Shown here in pieces: positions 54,760-63,955 of a stretch of DNA of 64,000 nucleotides. A model generated the notes under the pieces. It searched no databases. It saw nothing but the letters and a program-made list of their open reading frames with translations, and was not told where the DNA came from. The stretch's first letter is position 1. The number at the start of each line of letters is the position of its first letter. The DNA lies in NCBI GenBank assembly GCA_009885825.1, contig VFJY01000050.1:1-64000 (forward strand), read 5' to 3'. The translations under genes and the position numbers were made by a program. Source of the DNA: Rhodobiaceae bacterium. GTDB taxonomy: Bacteria > Pseudomonadota > Alphaproteobacteria > Rhizobiales > Aestuariivirgaceae.

Positions 54760-55593
54760 ATGTCTGGTAAAACCATCTTGATAACCGGCTGCTCCTCCGG
54801 AATTGGCCACACCTGCGCATTGGGCTTGCGGGAAAGGGGCTGGCGCGTCTTTGCCACGGCGCGAAAAACAGATGACATCAACCGTCTGCGATCCCTGGGA
54901 CTCGAAGCCCTGTACCTCGACTACACTGATCGCGCCTCGATTGATGCCTGCGTCAGCGAGGTTTCAAAACGCACCAACGGCAAACTCCAAGCGCTCTTTA
55001 ACAACGGAGCCTACGGCCAACCCGGCGCGGTCGAGGACTTGACCCGCGACACTCTCGAGGCCCAGTTTCAAGCCAATGTTTTTGGCTGGCATCAGCTGGC
55101 CACCTCCTGCCTCCCTCTGATGCGGGCAAATGGTTCCGGCCGCATCGTGCAGAATTCATCCGTCCTCGGATTGGTCGCCATGAAATGGCGAGGCGCCTAC
55201 AACGCCAGCAAATTCGCCATCGAGGCCCTGAGCGACACCATGCGGCTGGAACTGCGGGACGCCAACATCAAAGTTGTCCTCATCGAGCCGGGCCCCATCG
55301 CCAGCCGCTTCACCGAACATGCCCTGGAAGCCTTTGACCGCAACATCAAGGTCGCCAATTCCCATTACCAGGGCGCCTACGAAGCGCAGCGCGCCAGGCT
55401 GGGCAAAGGCGGCAGCAACCGCTTCAAATTGCCCCCGGAAGCTGTGTTGAAAAAACTTATCCATGCCCTTGAGTCGCGGCGGCCCCGCGCCCGCTATTAT
55501 GTGACCACTCCGACTTACATAATGGCTATCGCAAAGCGATTGCTTCCCCAGTGCATTCTCGACTATGTTTTGAACAAGGCTTCGGATCAATAG
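54760..55593 (+). CDS. Short-chain dehydrogenase/reductase
   Basis: A 277-residue NAD(P)-dependent oxidoreductase. It has ITGCSSGIGHTCA for the nucleotide site, LFNNGAYGQPG, and the catalytic Ser-Tyr-Lys set as SSVLGLV and the downstream YNASKFAIEAL. The C-terminal part with PRARYYVTTPTYIMAI resembles SDRs acting on retinol- or steroid-like lipids. I chose the ATG at 54760 near GGG-type leader; the TTG six bases earlier is less likely. Confidence 0.87.
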   Translation: MSGKTILITGCSSGIGHTCALGLRERGWRVFATARKTDDINRLRSLGLEALYLDYTDRASIDACVSEVSKRTNGKLQALFNNGAYGQPGAVEDLTRDTLEAQFQANVFGWHQLATSCLPLMRANGSGRIVQNSSVLGLVAMKWRGAYNASKFAIEALSDTMRLELRDANIKVVLIEPGPIASRFTEHALEAFDRNIKVANSHYQGAYEAQRARLGKGGSNRFKLPPEAVLKKLIHALESRRPRARYYVTTPTYIMAIAKRLLPQCILDYVLNKASDQ

Positions 55594-55606
55594 CAGGCAG
55601 GTTACC

Positions 55607-56587
55607 ATGTGGGATTTTTCGATTGCGAGCACGCTTGCGATAATGGCTCAAACCCTGCCCTATGTCCTGCTGCGGGTTGTCATCTATTTCTCCATCACAT
55701 TCGCCTACATCATTGCCACGGGCGTGGGCGCGGGCATTGGTTACACGCTGGGGCTTGCCGGCAGTGACGAATTCCAGGGGCAGGCAACCTTTTTTGGCGG
55801 CATTCTGGGTTTTGGTCTGGTTGGAGGCGCTGTTTATTTCTTGCGCGAGTACCTGCTTTACATGGTCAAGGCGGGCCATATTGCCGTCATGACCGAATTG
55901 CTCTCGGGCCAGAGCATTCCAGGCGGACAGTCACAGATTTCCTATGGCACAAAAATCGTTAAGGAGCGCTTTGTCGAGGCCAACGCGCTGTTTGTGTTGG
56001 ACCAGCTCATCAAGGGCGTGGTGCGGGCGATCACCGGCATTCTCGGCACCATTTCGGCGATCCTGCCAATACCGGCGCTCCAGGGTTTTATGCGTTTTAT
56101 CTCAACCATCATCCGCATCTCTGTCACCTATGTTGACGAGGTGATTCTCGCCTATAACATGCGCCTGCGATCAACCAATCCATGGGTGACCTCTCGCGCC
56201 GGCCTCATTCTCTATGCGCAGAATGGCTGGGTTATGGTGCGCAACGCAATCTGGCTTGCCATCATCAGCTGGATTGTGACGATCATCATCTTCCTCTTCA
56301 TGATCGCTCCAGCGGGCGCCATATTGTATTATTTTCCGGGCGAGTGGGGTGGCTATGGTTTCGTCGCGGCAATCATTTTTGCCTGGGCTTTCCGTTCAGC
56401 TTTGCTTGAGCCGTTCGGCATCGCCTGTCTGATGCAAGTCTATTTCAAAACCATCGAAGGCCAAACTCCCGACCCCGAATGGGAATCGCGCCTCACCCAG
56501 GTCTCCGACAAGTTCCGCAAACTCACCGAGCGCGCCAAACCAGCCATGGGTATGGCTTCCTCGCACCCTACCGCCTCAGGAGCATGA
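55607..56587 (+). CDS. Conserved hypothetical membrane protein
   Basis: A 326-residue protein with about six membrane segments, among them VLLRVVIYFSITFAYIIATGV, FFGGILGFGLVGGAVYFL and WLAIISWIVTIIIFLFMIAP. A central soluble part reads FVEANALFVLDQLIKGVVRAITG. I recognise no named domain. It starts 13 bases after the short-chain dehydrogenase and ends directly against the HIG1-type gene, so the three may be one unit. Confidence 0.75.
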   Translation: MWDFSIASTLAIMAQTLPYVLLRVVIYFSITFAYIIATGVGAGIGYTLGLAGSDEFQGQATFFGGILGFGLVGGAVYFLREYLLYMVKAGHIAVMTELLSGQSIPGGQSQISYGTKIVKERFVEANALFVLDQLIKGVVRAITGILGTISAILPIPALQGFMRFISTIIRISVTYVDEVILAYNMRLRSTNPWVTSRAGLILYAQNGWVMVRNAIWLAIISWIVTIIIFLFMIAPAGAILYYFPGEWGGYGFVAAIIFAWAFRSALLEPFGIACLMQVYFKTIEGQTPDPEWESRLTQVSDKFRKLTERAKPAMGMASSHPTASGA

Positions 56588-56776
56588 ATGAATATCTTTC
56601 AATATCTCGTACCCCTGGCGGTGATTGCTGTGGCCATCGTGCTGCTCATGGGCCTGTGGAACATGATGCGCGGCGGCTCCGTAAATCGCTCGCAAACCCT
56701 GATGCGCTGGCGCGTCGGTCTGCAGTTCCTCGCCGTCATTGTCCTGATGGCCGCCCTGTGGTTTGCCAATAGATAG
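56588..56776 (+). CDS. HIG1 domain twin-transmembrane protein
   Basis: A 62-residue protein with two membrane helices linked by RGGSVNRSQTLMRWRV, the signature loop of the HIG1 (hypoxia-induced) domain. In mitochondria and Alphaproteobacteria such proteins associate with cytochrome c oxidase or respiratory supercomplexes. The ATG follows the stop of the previous gene with no gap. It is too small for some gene finders but the match is clear. Confidence 0.82.
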   Translation: MNIFQYLVPLAVIAVAIVLLMGLWNMMRGGSVNRSQTLMRWRVGLQFLAVIVLMAALWFANR

Positions 56777-56831
56777 CTATTGAAATCGCCAAGGTGACAA
56801 CCCATATCGCCTGATCGACAGGGGTTAAACC

Positions 56832-57164
56832 ATGGCAACCAATGAAACCAAAGTGTCCAGGGAATTTTGGCCAAAACTCAAAAATTCACTGGGCAAAGTT
56901 CCCTTCGCCGAAGATGTGGTGGCCGCCTTCTATTGCGCCTTTGATCCCGCGACACCGCTCCGCGTGAAGGGCATTCTGCTGGCGGCGCTGGCCTATTTCA
57001 TCATGCCTGTCGATGTCATCCCGGATTTCATCCTGGGTCTGGGCTTTACTGACGACATGGCCGTTCTCTATGCGGCCTTCACGGCAATTCGAAATCACTT
57101 GCGCCCGGAACACCGCGACAAGGCAAGGGCTGCTCTTGAGAAATTAAAGTCGGATACCCCTTAG
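56832..57164 (+). CDS. YkvA/DUF1232 family small membrane protein
   Basis: A 110-residue protein with the DUF1232 core YFIMPVDVIPDFILGLGFTDD and a preceding hydrophobic helix (VKGILLAALAY). The family is widespread and its role unknown. It ends four bases into the converging DMT exporter gene. Confidence 0.85.
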   Translation: MATNETKVSREFWPKLKNSLGKVPFAEDVVAAFYCAFDPATPLRVKGILLAALAYFIMPVDVIPDFILGLGFTDDMAVLYAAFTAIRNHLRPEHRDKARAALEKLKSDTP

Positions 57165-58048
57165 AGCGCCTTGCGGGTAACGATGAATACGGCCCCGGCG
57201 CAGACGGCCATGCCCAAAATCTGCAGCGGCACCAGTGTTTCGCCAAACACCAGAAAGGTGGAAAATGCCGCCACACCGGGAACGAGATAAATCAAACTGG
57301 AAACCCGCGACACCTCGCCATGGCGGATCAGGACCATCAGCAGCGTGATGGCCCCAAGCGACAACACGATCACCGACCAGCCCAGCGCCACCCAGGCGCT
57401 GACACTGCCATCGAAACCAAAGTCCTCAATCGCCACAGCGCCGATCAGCACAACAAGAGTAGCCCCCGCATATTGCCACGCCCCGCCGCTCGCCAAATCA
57501 AGTCCCGTGGCGAATTTCTTTTGATAGACCGTTCCCAGCGAAACACTGAAGGCTCCCAGGATGCAAATCCCAGTGGTCGGCGGTGTGATGCCTCCAAGAG
57601 TATCAAGTGTGAGTTTTGGAGACACCACCAGTCCAACTCCCAAAATGCCGACAGCCAGACCAAGCCAATGACGGCTGGTAATTTTCTCGCCCACCATCAG
57701 GCTCGCCAGAATTGTTGTTATCAGTGGTTGCAAGCCAACGATGAGAGCCGATACCCCCGCCGGCATCCCTTGCGCCACCGCCCAATAGACAGGCCCCAGG
57801 TAGCCAGCATGGAGCAGCGCGCCAGCGGCGCCAGCGTGAATGGCCAGTTTTGTCGTGGGCCAAACGGCTCGCTGACCGAGCGCAATAGCAGCAAAAATCA
57901 ACCCCGCGATGGGAAAACGTATTGCCAAGAAAGTGAGCGGTTCCACGTGGCCCGCCGAAAGCCCGGCCACCACAAAGCCTGTAGCCCACAACACCACAAA
58001 CACGGCGGGTGCGATCGCAATCCAACTTGGGGGCAGCCTGTTTTCCAT
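57161..58048 (-). CDS. EamA/DMT superfamily transporter
   Basis: A 295-residue inner-membrane protein with ten segments in two EamA halves (VFVVLWATGFVVAGLSAGHVEP begins the first; ILGAFSVSLGTVYQKKF begins the second). Such carriers export small metabolites. I chose the ATG at 58048 with an AAGGGG-like site upstream. It is divergent from the YihY-type gene and has no obvious pathway partner. Confidence 0.87.
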   Translation of the reverse strand: MENRLPPSWIAIAPAVFVVLWATGFVVAGLSAGHVEPLTFLAIRFPIAGLIFAAIALGQRAVWPTTKLAIHAGAAGALLHAGYLGPVYWAVAQGMPAGVSALIVGLQPLITTILASLMVGEKITSRHWLGLAVGILGVGLVVSPKLTLDTLGGITPPTTGICILGAFSVSLGTVYQKKFATGLDLASGGAWQYAGATLVVLIGAVAIEDFGFDGSVSAWVALGWSVIVLSLGAITLLMVLIRHGEVSRVSSLIYLVPGVAAFSTFLVFGETLVPLQILGMAVCAGAVFIVTRKAL

Positions 58049-58117
58049 GGTCAACCCCTTGCCCAAACTTCAAATGAATTGCGAGTGTTATCTTGAGTGG
58101 GGGCGAACATATCGGCT

Positions 58118-59002
58118 ATGCCTGAGTCCATGAGCAACGACAAGCCAGCCATCATGTCCCTCAGCTATGAGGCAATCTGCCGCCTCTTTGCCGATGAAGC
58201 CATTCCGCTGGCAGGAAACATCGCCTTCCGGACACTTTTTTCAGTGTTCCCGTTTCTGATTTTCCTGACAACGCTTGCGGGTTTTTTCGGCAACGAGAAC
58301 CTGGCCGAGCAGGCCGTGAATTTTCTGTTGAGCGTGGCGCCGGAGCAAATCGTGCGCCCGCTCGCATCGGAAATTCATTCAATCCTCACGGTGCCGCGAA
58401 CTGATCTGCTGAGCGTTTCGGCCTTGCTTACAATCTGGAGCGCCATGGCAGGCGTCGACAGCGTGCGCGTGGGCCTGAACCGCGCCTATGATCTGAAAGA
58501 ACATCGCAACATGTTCTGGCTCTATGGCCAAAGCATCATCTTCATCATCGGATCTGCGGCGGCCCTTCTCGTGGTCGCTGTCCTGATCGTGTTTGCGCCC
58601 GTCGCCATGGCCGCCATTGACCGCTTCGCGCCGGCCTTCAACGACAATATTTCAACGCTGAGTTATCTGCGATTTCCCATCGCCATCATTTTGTTGACTG
58701 GCGGCCTGCTCCTGAGTCACCGCATTTTGCCCGCCAAGCGCCTGCATACGAAAGAGATATTGCCAGGCGTATTGCTGACAGTCGCCGTATGGCTGGCGCT
58801 TGCCGGGCTGTTTTCCGTCTATCTTGTGAACTTCAATACCTTTGCTTCAACCTATGCCTCGCTTTCAGGCCTGTTTGCCGCGATGTTTTTTCTCTATCTC
58901 GCAGCTCTCGTGTTGATCTTGGGCGGCGAGGTGAACCGTGTGCTGCAGATTCACCGGACCTTCGACTTAACGCCCAAGATTCCTGATTTCGAGACGAAGT
59001 GA
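58118..59002 (+). CDS. YihY/BrkB family membrane protein
   Basis: A protein of about 294 residues with six membrane segments. Family marks are IPLAGNIAFRTLFSVFPFLIFLTTLAG, the AMAGVDSVRVGLNRAYDLKEHRN stretch, LPAKRLHTKEILPG and the final GGEVNRVLQIHR. Its function is not settled; it is not RNase BN. Starts at 58118 and 58130 are both possible. The end overlaps the converging TfoX-type gene by 36 bases. Confidence 0.87.
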   Translation: MPESMSNDKPAIMSLSYEAICRLFADEAIPLAGNIAFRTLFSVFPFLIFLTTLAGFFGNENLAEQAVNFLLSVAPEQIVRPLASEIHSILTVPRTDLLSVSALLTIWSAMAGVDSVRVGLNRAYDLKEHRNMFWLYGQSIIFIIGSAAALLVVAVLIVFAPVAMAAIDRFAPAFNDNISTLSYLRFPIAIILLTGGLLLSHRILPAKRLHTKEILPGVLLTVAVWLALAGLFSVYLVNFNTFASTYASLSGLFAAMFFLYLAALVLILGGEVNRVLQIHRTFDLTPKIPDFETK

Positions 59003-59254
59003 GGTTTTTTCTTCTGGCGTAATGTCGCGCCAGTCGCGATCTTCAAGACCGGCGGCCAAAGCCCACAACAAATTGAGCGATGCCCCCTTGGGGCGCAGAG
59101 CCTTCACCCGAAGATAGGCTTTGACAGCCCCCAACTCCCGCAGTTCATCCAGCGAACCGATACCGGCTTCAGCCAGCATCATGGCCGACTTCGGACCAAG
59201 ATTGCGCAGCGCCGAAACCGGCAGCCTATTTTGCTGCTTCCAGGACATCATCAA
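58967..59254 (-). CDS. TfoX C-terminal domain protein
   Basis: A 95-residue protein that is only the C-terminal domain of TfoX/Sxy competence regulators, with LRNLGPKSAMMLAEAGIGSLDELRELGAVKAYLRV (in pattern) forming a helix-hairpin-helix fold. Stand-alone versions are common and their role unknown. It starts inside the end of ccr on the same strand and ends inside the converging YihY gene, so it is nested between them. Confidence 0.8.
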   Translation of the reverse strand: MMMSWKQQNRLPVSALRNLGPKSAMMLAEAGIGSLDELRELGAVKAYLRVKALRPKGASLNLLWALAAGLEDRDWRDITPEEKTSLRLEIRNLGR

Positions 59255-60491
59255 ACGTCTTCAAGCCCGGGCGCGGAGCGGAAACCAGAACCGCCATGTT
59301 GCCAGGCCGATGTTCATTCTTCCACATTTTCATGTGGGCTTTTGGAATGTCGTGCCAGCCATAAACTTCCGACATGCAAGGGTCGATGCGCTGCGCCTGC
59401 ACCAGCCGGTTTGCGTTGGAGGCCTGCATGAGGTTGGCGAAATGCGAACCCTGCACCCGCTTCTGATGCATCCAGAGATAACGCGCATCAAGCGTGAGAT
59501 TATACCCCGTGGTGCCAGCGCAGATAACCACCATGCCGCCGCGCTTCACCACCAGAACTGAAACCGGAAAAGTCGACTCGCCCGGATGTTCAAATACGAT
59601 GTCGGGGCTCACACCCTTGCCGGTGAAATTCCAGATCGCCTTGCCAAATTCCCGCGCCGATTTGAGCCAGTCATTATAAGCTGGTGTTCCAACCTTGGGC
59701 ATTTGTCCCCAGCACTGGAAATTCTTGCGGTTAATCACGCCGCGGGCGCCCAATTGCATGACGAAATCGCGCTTGTCATCTTCTGAGATAACCCCAATCG
59801 CATTGCCGCCTGCCGTGGCAATGAGTTGCACCGCCATGGAACCCAAGCCGCCTGAAGCTCCCCACACCAATACATTCTGCCCGGGTTTCAACGTGTGCGG
59901 ACGATGCCCAAACAACATGCGGTAGGCGGTGGCCAGCGTCAGCGTGTAACAGGCCGATGCCTCCCACGTGAGGTGCTGGGGCCGGGGCAACAACTGGCGC
60001 GCCTGCACCCTGGCAAACTGGGCGAATGACCCATCGGGGGTCTCATAGCCCCAGATCCGCTGGGAACTGGAAAACATCGGATCGCCGCCATTGCATTCCT
60101 CGTCATCGCCATCATCCTGGTTGCAGTGAACCACAACCTCATCGCCAATTTTCCAGCGTTTGACCTTTTCACCCACCGCGTAAACCACGCCCGAAGCATC
60201 AGAGCCTGCGACGTGAAACGGGTTCTTATGGCCATCGATGGGGGAAATTGGCGTGCCGAGCGCCGCCCACACGCCATTATAGTTAACGCCTGCCGCCATC
60301 ACCAGAACCAGCACCTCGTCCTGGCCAATGCCCCAGGTGGGAACCACCTCAACCTGCATGGCGTTTTCCGGCGCTCCATGCCGCTCCTGCCGGATGCACC
60401 AGGCATGCATTTGTTTGGGCACGTGCCCCAAAGGCGGAATCTCCCCAATTTCATAGAGATCCCTATGGGGCAGTTTAACTGCGTCTGTCAT
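59226..60491 (-). CDS. ccr: Crotonyl-CoA carboxylase/reductase
   Basis: The key enzyme of the ethylmalonyl-CoA pathway, which reductively carboxylates crotonyl-CoA to ethylmalonyl-CoA with NADPH and CO2. The 421-residue medium-chain reductase has GVNYNGVWAALGTPIS, the long GDPMFSSSQRIWGYETPDGSFAQF region unique to Ccr, and WGASGGLGSMAVQL for NADPH. Start ATG 60491 has GGAG upstream. The mutase gene ecm lies 0.6 kb away on the other strand. Confidence 0.96.
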   Translation of the reverse strand: MTDAVKLPHRDLYEIGEIPPLGHVPKQMHAWCIRQERHGAPENAMQVEVVPTWGIGQDEVLVLVMAAGVNYNGVWAALGTPISPIDGHKNPFHVAGSDASGVVYAVGEKVKRWKIGDEVVVHCNQDDGDDEECNGGDPMFSSSQRIWGYETPDGSFAQFARVQARQLLPRPQHLTWEASACYTLTLATAYRMLFGHRPHTLKPGQNVLVWGASGGLGSMAVQLIATAGGNAIGVISEDDKRDFVMQLGARGVINRKNFQCWGQMPKVGTPAYNDWLKSAREFGKAIWNFTGKGVSPDIVFEHPGESTFPVSVLVVKRGGMVVICAGTTGYNLTLDARYLWMHQKRVQGSHFANLMQASNANRLVQAQRIDPCMSEVYGWHDIPKAHMKMWKNEHRPGNMAVLVSAPRPGLKTFDDVLEAAK

Positions 60492-60535
60492 TGTAAGGCT
60501 CCGGAACAATCCCCGTCCACCTTAAACATTTCGTT

Positions 60536-60546
60536 TTGCAGTGCAA
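60536..60546. promoter_or_regulatory. Palindrome upstream of ccr
   Basis: TTGCAGTGCAA is a perfect palindrome (TTGCA-G-TGCAA) 45 bases upstream of the ccr start in the divergent promoter region. TGC-containing palindromes bind the PHB-responsive regulator PhaR in several Alphaproteobacteria, and ccr is linked to PHB metabolism. The match is suggestive only. Confidence 0.4.
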
Positions 60547-60679
60547 CAATTACGCGATGCCCGGCGATTGGGTTAAATTATACACTTTGTGGAGATACGC
60601 GGTTTACTGAACTTTCATCCATTTGTTGGAATTCCAACCAGAATGCGTGATAGTGGGTTAACCTATTGGAGTAATGGCC

Positions 60680-61009
60680 ATGCTCGAAACGCTGCTTAAT
60701 ATTTCCATAGCAGATATGATCAATTCCCTGACCCATATCAGCATATCCGATGACGCATTGGCGGTCTGCCTGGTTTTCAGCGGTGTCGGCGCGGCTATCC
60801 TGGCTAAATTTACCGGGAAAATCGGCGAGATCACCATACCTTTGGGATTCGCAGTCCTGTTCATTGGCTCCTTCCTCGCAAATTGGCTCTTGGGCGGGAT
60901 CAACATTCCGGTAATGGTGCGCCAGCAGGAATTACTTGTTTATACCATCCTTGGAATGAGCTTTAGTTCATTTACCTTGCTGTGGTTTACTGGCCCCGAA
61001 AAAACCTGA
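60680..61009 (+). CDS. Small hypothetical membrane protein
   Basis: A 109-residue protein with three hydrophobic segments (ALAVCLVFSGVGAAILAKF, IPLGFAVLFIGSFLANWLL and LLVYTILGMSFSSFTLLWF). I recognise no family. Two start codons are close together; the second, at 60680, is favoured because GGAG lies eight bases upstream, whereas it would be only two bases from the first at 60674. It sits between ccr and ecm. A small hairpin (GCACGG/CCGTGC, 61028-61048) follows it. Confidence 0.65.
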   Translation: MLETLLNISIADMINSLTHISISDDALAVCLVFSGVGAAILAKFTGKIGEITIPLGFAVLFIGSFLANWLLGGINIPVMVRQQELLVYTILGMSFSSFTLLWFTGPEKT

Positions 61010-61060
61010 CGATCAATTCAGCAGGTTGCACGGCTGAAACAACCGTGCTTCCATGCTGCA

Positions 61061-63040
61061 ATGCAAAATGGAAAACCCGACAAGCCTTGGCTGATCCGGA
61101 CCTATGCCGGTCATTCAACCGCTGCTGAAAGCAACAAGCTTTTCCGTTCCAATCTTGAAAAAGGCCAAACCGGCCTCTCGGTGGCTTTCGACCTGCCAAC
61201 CCAAACCGGTTACGACCCCGATCACCTTTTGGCGCGCGGTGAAGTGGGCAAAGTCGGCGTTCCCGTCTCCCACATCGGCGACATGCGCGCGCTTTTCGAA
61301 GCCATCCCGCTTGGCGCCATGAACACATCGATGACCATCAATGCAACTGCCGCCTGGCTGCTGGCCCTTTATGTGGCTGTAGCCGACGAGCAGGGCATTC
61401 CCCGTGCCGAGCTGACGGGAACCACCCAGAACGACATCATCAAGGAATATCTCTCGCGCGGCACCCATGTGTTCCCGCCCAAGCCGTCGATGAAGCTCAC
61501 CACCGACACAATCGCTTTCTCGGCCCGCGAACTGCCCAAATGGAACCCCGTGAACATCTGTTCCTATCATTTGCAGGAAGCGGGAGCCACGCCCGTGCAG
61601 GAACTCAGTTTCGCGTTGGCAACGGCCATCGCCGTTCTTGATGCCGTGAAGGCATCGGGCGAAGTGAGTGACGGGGAATTTCCGCAGATCGTTGGAAGGA
61701 TCTCTTTTTTCGTCAATGCCGGAATAAAATTCGTGACAGAGATGTGCAAGATGCGCGCCTTCACCGACTTGTGGGACGCCACCTGCAAGGGCCGCTACGG
61801 TGTTGAAGACGAAAAACATCGCCGCTTCCGCTACGGCGTTCAGGTGAATTCCCTCGGCCTCACCGAGCAGCAGCCCGAAAACAATGTCTACCGCATTCTG
61901 CTGGAGATGCTGGCCGTGGTGCTGTCCAAGAACGCCCGCGCCCGCGCCGTGCAATTGCCAGCATGGAACGAAGCCCTGGGGCTGCCCCGCCCATGGGACC
62001 AGCAATGGTCGCTCCGCATGCAACAGATCGTGGCCTATGAAACCGACCTTCTGGACTATGCCGACATTTTCGATGGCTCCACCGAAATTGCAGCCAAGGT
62101 CGAGGTCCTCAAAGCGGAAGCCACGGCTGAACTGAAAAACATAATCAATCTTGGCGGCGCCACCTCAGTGCAGGCAATCGACTACATGAAGCGGTCACTG
62201 GTCGAATCAAACACCACGCGCCTCAAGGCAATTGAAGCTGGTGACACCAAAGTTGTCGGCGTGAACATTTTTACCTCAACTGAAACATCGCCCCTCTCGG
62301 CAAATGAAGGCGACAGTGTAACAATGGTTTCCGAAAACATTGAGTTCGACCAGATTGAAAAACTCAAAGCCTGGCGCGCCCAGAGAAACAAAGCCGCCGT
62401 CAACGAAGCACTGGCAGCTCTCAAACAAGCCGCCACCCAAGGCCACAACATCATGGAACCCTCCATCGCCTGCGCCAAGGCAGGTGTCACCACCGGCGAA
62501 TGGGCCGAAACCCTGCGCCAGGTTTACGGTGAATACCGCGGGCCCACCGGTGTGAGACTCCTCATGCGTGGCGAAAATCCAGCGGCACTTGTCAACCTTC
62601 GCGCCCGCGTCAAAATCTTGGGCCAGGCCTTGGGCCAAACTCCAAAATTGCTGATGGGTAAACCTGGCCTCGACGGTCACTCCAATGGTGCTGAACAACT
62701 GGCCACCCGCGCCGCCGACTGCGGATTGGAAGTCTTCTACGACGGCATCAGATCAACGCCAGAGCAACTCGTCCAAACAGCTAAAGAAAAAAAAGTCCAC
62801 ATCATCGGCCTCTCCATCCTCTCCGGCAGTCACGTGCCGCTCATCCGCGACATCATGAACCGCCTGCGCCAAGCAGGCCTCGAGAATATTCCCGTGGTCG
62901 TGGGTGGAATTATTCCAGCTGACGATACCCACATCCTCAAACAGCTCGGCGTCACCCGTGTCTACACGCCAAAGGATTTTGATCTGAACTCGATTGTGAG
63001 TGATCTAGTGGACTTGCTGGAAAAGACAGTCACCGCTTGA
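61061..63040 (+). CDS. ecm: Ethylmalonyl-CoA mutase (MeaA)
   Basis: A 659-residue B12-dependent mutase that turns ethylmalonyl-CoA into methylsuccinyl-CoA. The N-terminal barrel has TYAGHSTAAESNKLF and FDLPTQTGYDPDH. The C-terminal cobalamin domain has the DxHxxG motif in GKPGLDGHSNGAEQLA, with VVVGGIIP later. Length and sequence style fit MeaA and not methylmalonyl-CoA mutase, and the nearby ccr supports this. Confidence 0.94.
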   Translation: MQNGKPDKPWLIRTYAGHSTAAESNKLFRSNLEKGQTGLSVAFDLPTQTGYDPDHLLARGEVGKVGVPVSHIGDMRALFEAIPLGAMNTSMTINATAAWLLALYVAVADEQGIPRAELTGTTQNDIIKEYLSRGTHVFPPKPSMKLTTDTIAFSARELPKWNPVNICSYHLQEAGATPVQELSFALATAIAVLDAVKASGEVSDGEFPQIVGRISFFVNAGIKFVTEMCKMRAFTDLWDATCKGRYGVEDEKHRRFRYGVQVNSLGLTEQQPENNVYRILLEMLAVVLSKNARARAVQLPAWNEALGLPRPWDQQWSLRMQQIVAYETDLLDYADIFDGSTEIAAKVEVLKAEATAELKNIINLGGATSVQAIDYMKRSLVESNTTRLKAIEAGDTKVVGVNIFTSTETSPLSANEGDSVTMVSENIEFDQIEKLKAWRAQRNKAAVNEALAALKQAATQGHNIMEPSIACAKAGVTTGEWAETLRQVYGEYRGPTGVRLLMRGENPAALVNLRARVKILGQALGQTPKLLMGKPGLDGHSNGAEQLATRAADCGLEVFYDGIRSTPEQLVQTAKEKKVHIIGLSILSGSHVPLIRDIMNRLRQAGLENIPVVVGGIIPADDTHILKQLGVTRVYTPKDFDLNSIVSDLVDLLEKTVTA

Positions 63041-63050
63041 CCTCCCTTCC

Positions 63051-63079
63051 TTGACTTTCCCGCGCCCCTTGCCTAGAAC
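63051..63079 (+). promoter_or_regulatory. Sigma-70-type promoter for rplU-rpmA
   Basis: TTGACT (63051-63056), a 17-base spacer and TAGAAC (63074-63079) form a good housekeeping promoter just after the ecm stop. It leaves an untranslated leader of roughly 140 bases before rplU, with GC-rich hairpins that could be used for control. Confidence 0.65.
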
Positions 63080-63229
63080 CCCTCAATCGCGGCTGGCCGA
63101 AAGCTTGCTGGCGAGCCATGCGCTGCCTCCGGCAACTCGAAAAAGCCTGTAATATCAGGTGCTAAAGCCCGCTGTTTCATGAGTTTGACAGCGGCGCCAA
63201 AGGGCGCGAGGAATGAAAAAGGTCATGAA

Positions 63230-63664
63230 ATGTACGCAGTCATCAAGACTGGCGGCAAACAATATCGCGTTGCCGCCAATGATAAAATCCTCATCGAAAA
63301 GCTCGAGGGCGCCGCTGGCGACCGGGTGAGCTTCACCGATGTGCTCATGGTTTCCACTGGTGGAACCGTTGATATCGGGGCCCCCATGGTTGCCGGTGCC
63401 ACGGTGATCGGTGAAATCGAAAAACAGGCCCGCGGGCCCCACATCATCATTTTCAAGAAGCGCCGCCGCAAGCACTATCGCCGCAGGAACGGCCATCGTC
63501 AGGATTTGACGAGCGTCACCATCACCGAAATTCTGACCGGTGGCGGAAAGCCATCGGCCAAGGCGAAAGCCGAGGCAACACCTGTTGCCGCCGAAGCCAC
63601 GGCGGAGGCGAAGCCGAAGAAGGCTCCCGCCAAGCCGAAGAAACCCAAAGCGGAAAAGGAGTAA
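63230..63664 (+). CDS. rplU: 50S ribosomal protein L21 with extended C-terminus
   Basis: The first ~103 residues are standard L21, from [15 protein letters not shown] to [13 protein letters not shown], including [16 protein letters not shown] that binds 23S rRNA. A further ~40 residues rich in Ala, Lys and Pro follow ([17 protein letters not shown]). Such tails occur in some Alphaproteobacteria. I chose the ATG at 63230, which matches the family start. It is five bases from rpmA. Confidence 0.96.
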   Translation: MYAVIKTGGKQYRVAANDKILIEKLEGAAGDRVSFTDVLMVSTGGTVDIGAPMVAGATVIGEIEKQARGPHIIIFKKRRRKHYRRRNGHRQDLTSVTITEILTGGGKPSAKAKAEATPVAAEATAEAKPKKAPAKPKKPKAEKE

Positions 63665-63669
63665 TCCCC

Positions 63670-63936
63670 ATGGCCCATAAAAAAGCAGGCGGATCGTCCC
63701 GCAACGGCCGCGACACCGCAGGCCGCCGGCTTGGCGTGAAATGTTTCGGTGGCGAAAACGTCATCGCCGGCAACATCATCATCCGCCAGCGCGGCACCAC
63801 CTGGCACCCCGGAACCGGCGTAGGCATCGGCAAGGATCACACGATTTTCGCCACCATCCCCGGCACCGTGAATTTCCGTGGCACCAAGAAGAACCGGCAA
63901 GTTGTGTCCGTTCTGCCCATGAAAGCCGCTGAATAG
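63670..63936 (+). CDS. rpmA: 50S ribosomal protein L27
   Basis: An 88-residue L27, whose N-terminal tail reaches the peptidyl-transferase centre. It begins [20 protein letters not shown] and has [22 protein letters not shown], the family hallmark. It is co-transcribed with rplU and followed by a strong terminator. Confidence 0.97.
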   Translation: MAHKKAGGSSRNGRDTAGRRLGVKCFGGENVIAGNIIIRQRGTTWHPGTGVGIGKDHTIFATIPGTVNFRGTKKNRQVVSVLPMKAAE

Positions 63937-63955
63937 ATAATCGAACAGTCCCATT

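Noticed and set aside
61115-62023. 302-residue minus strand reading
   Set aside because: Antisense to the ecm mutase gene; His/Gly-rich shadow without motifs.
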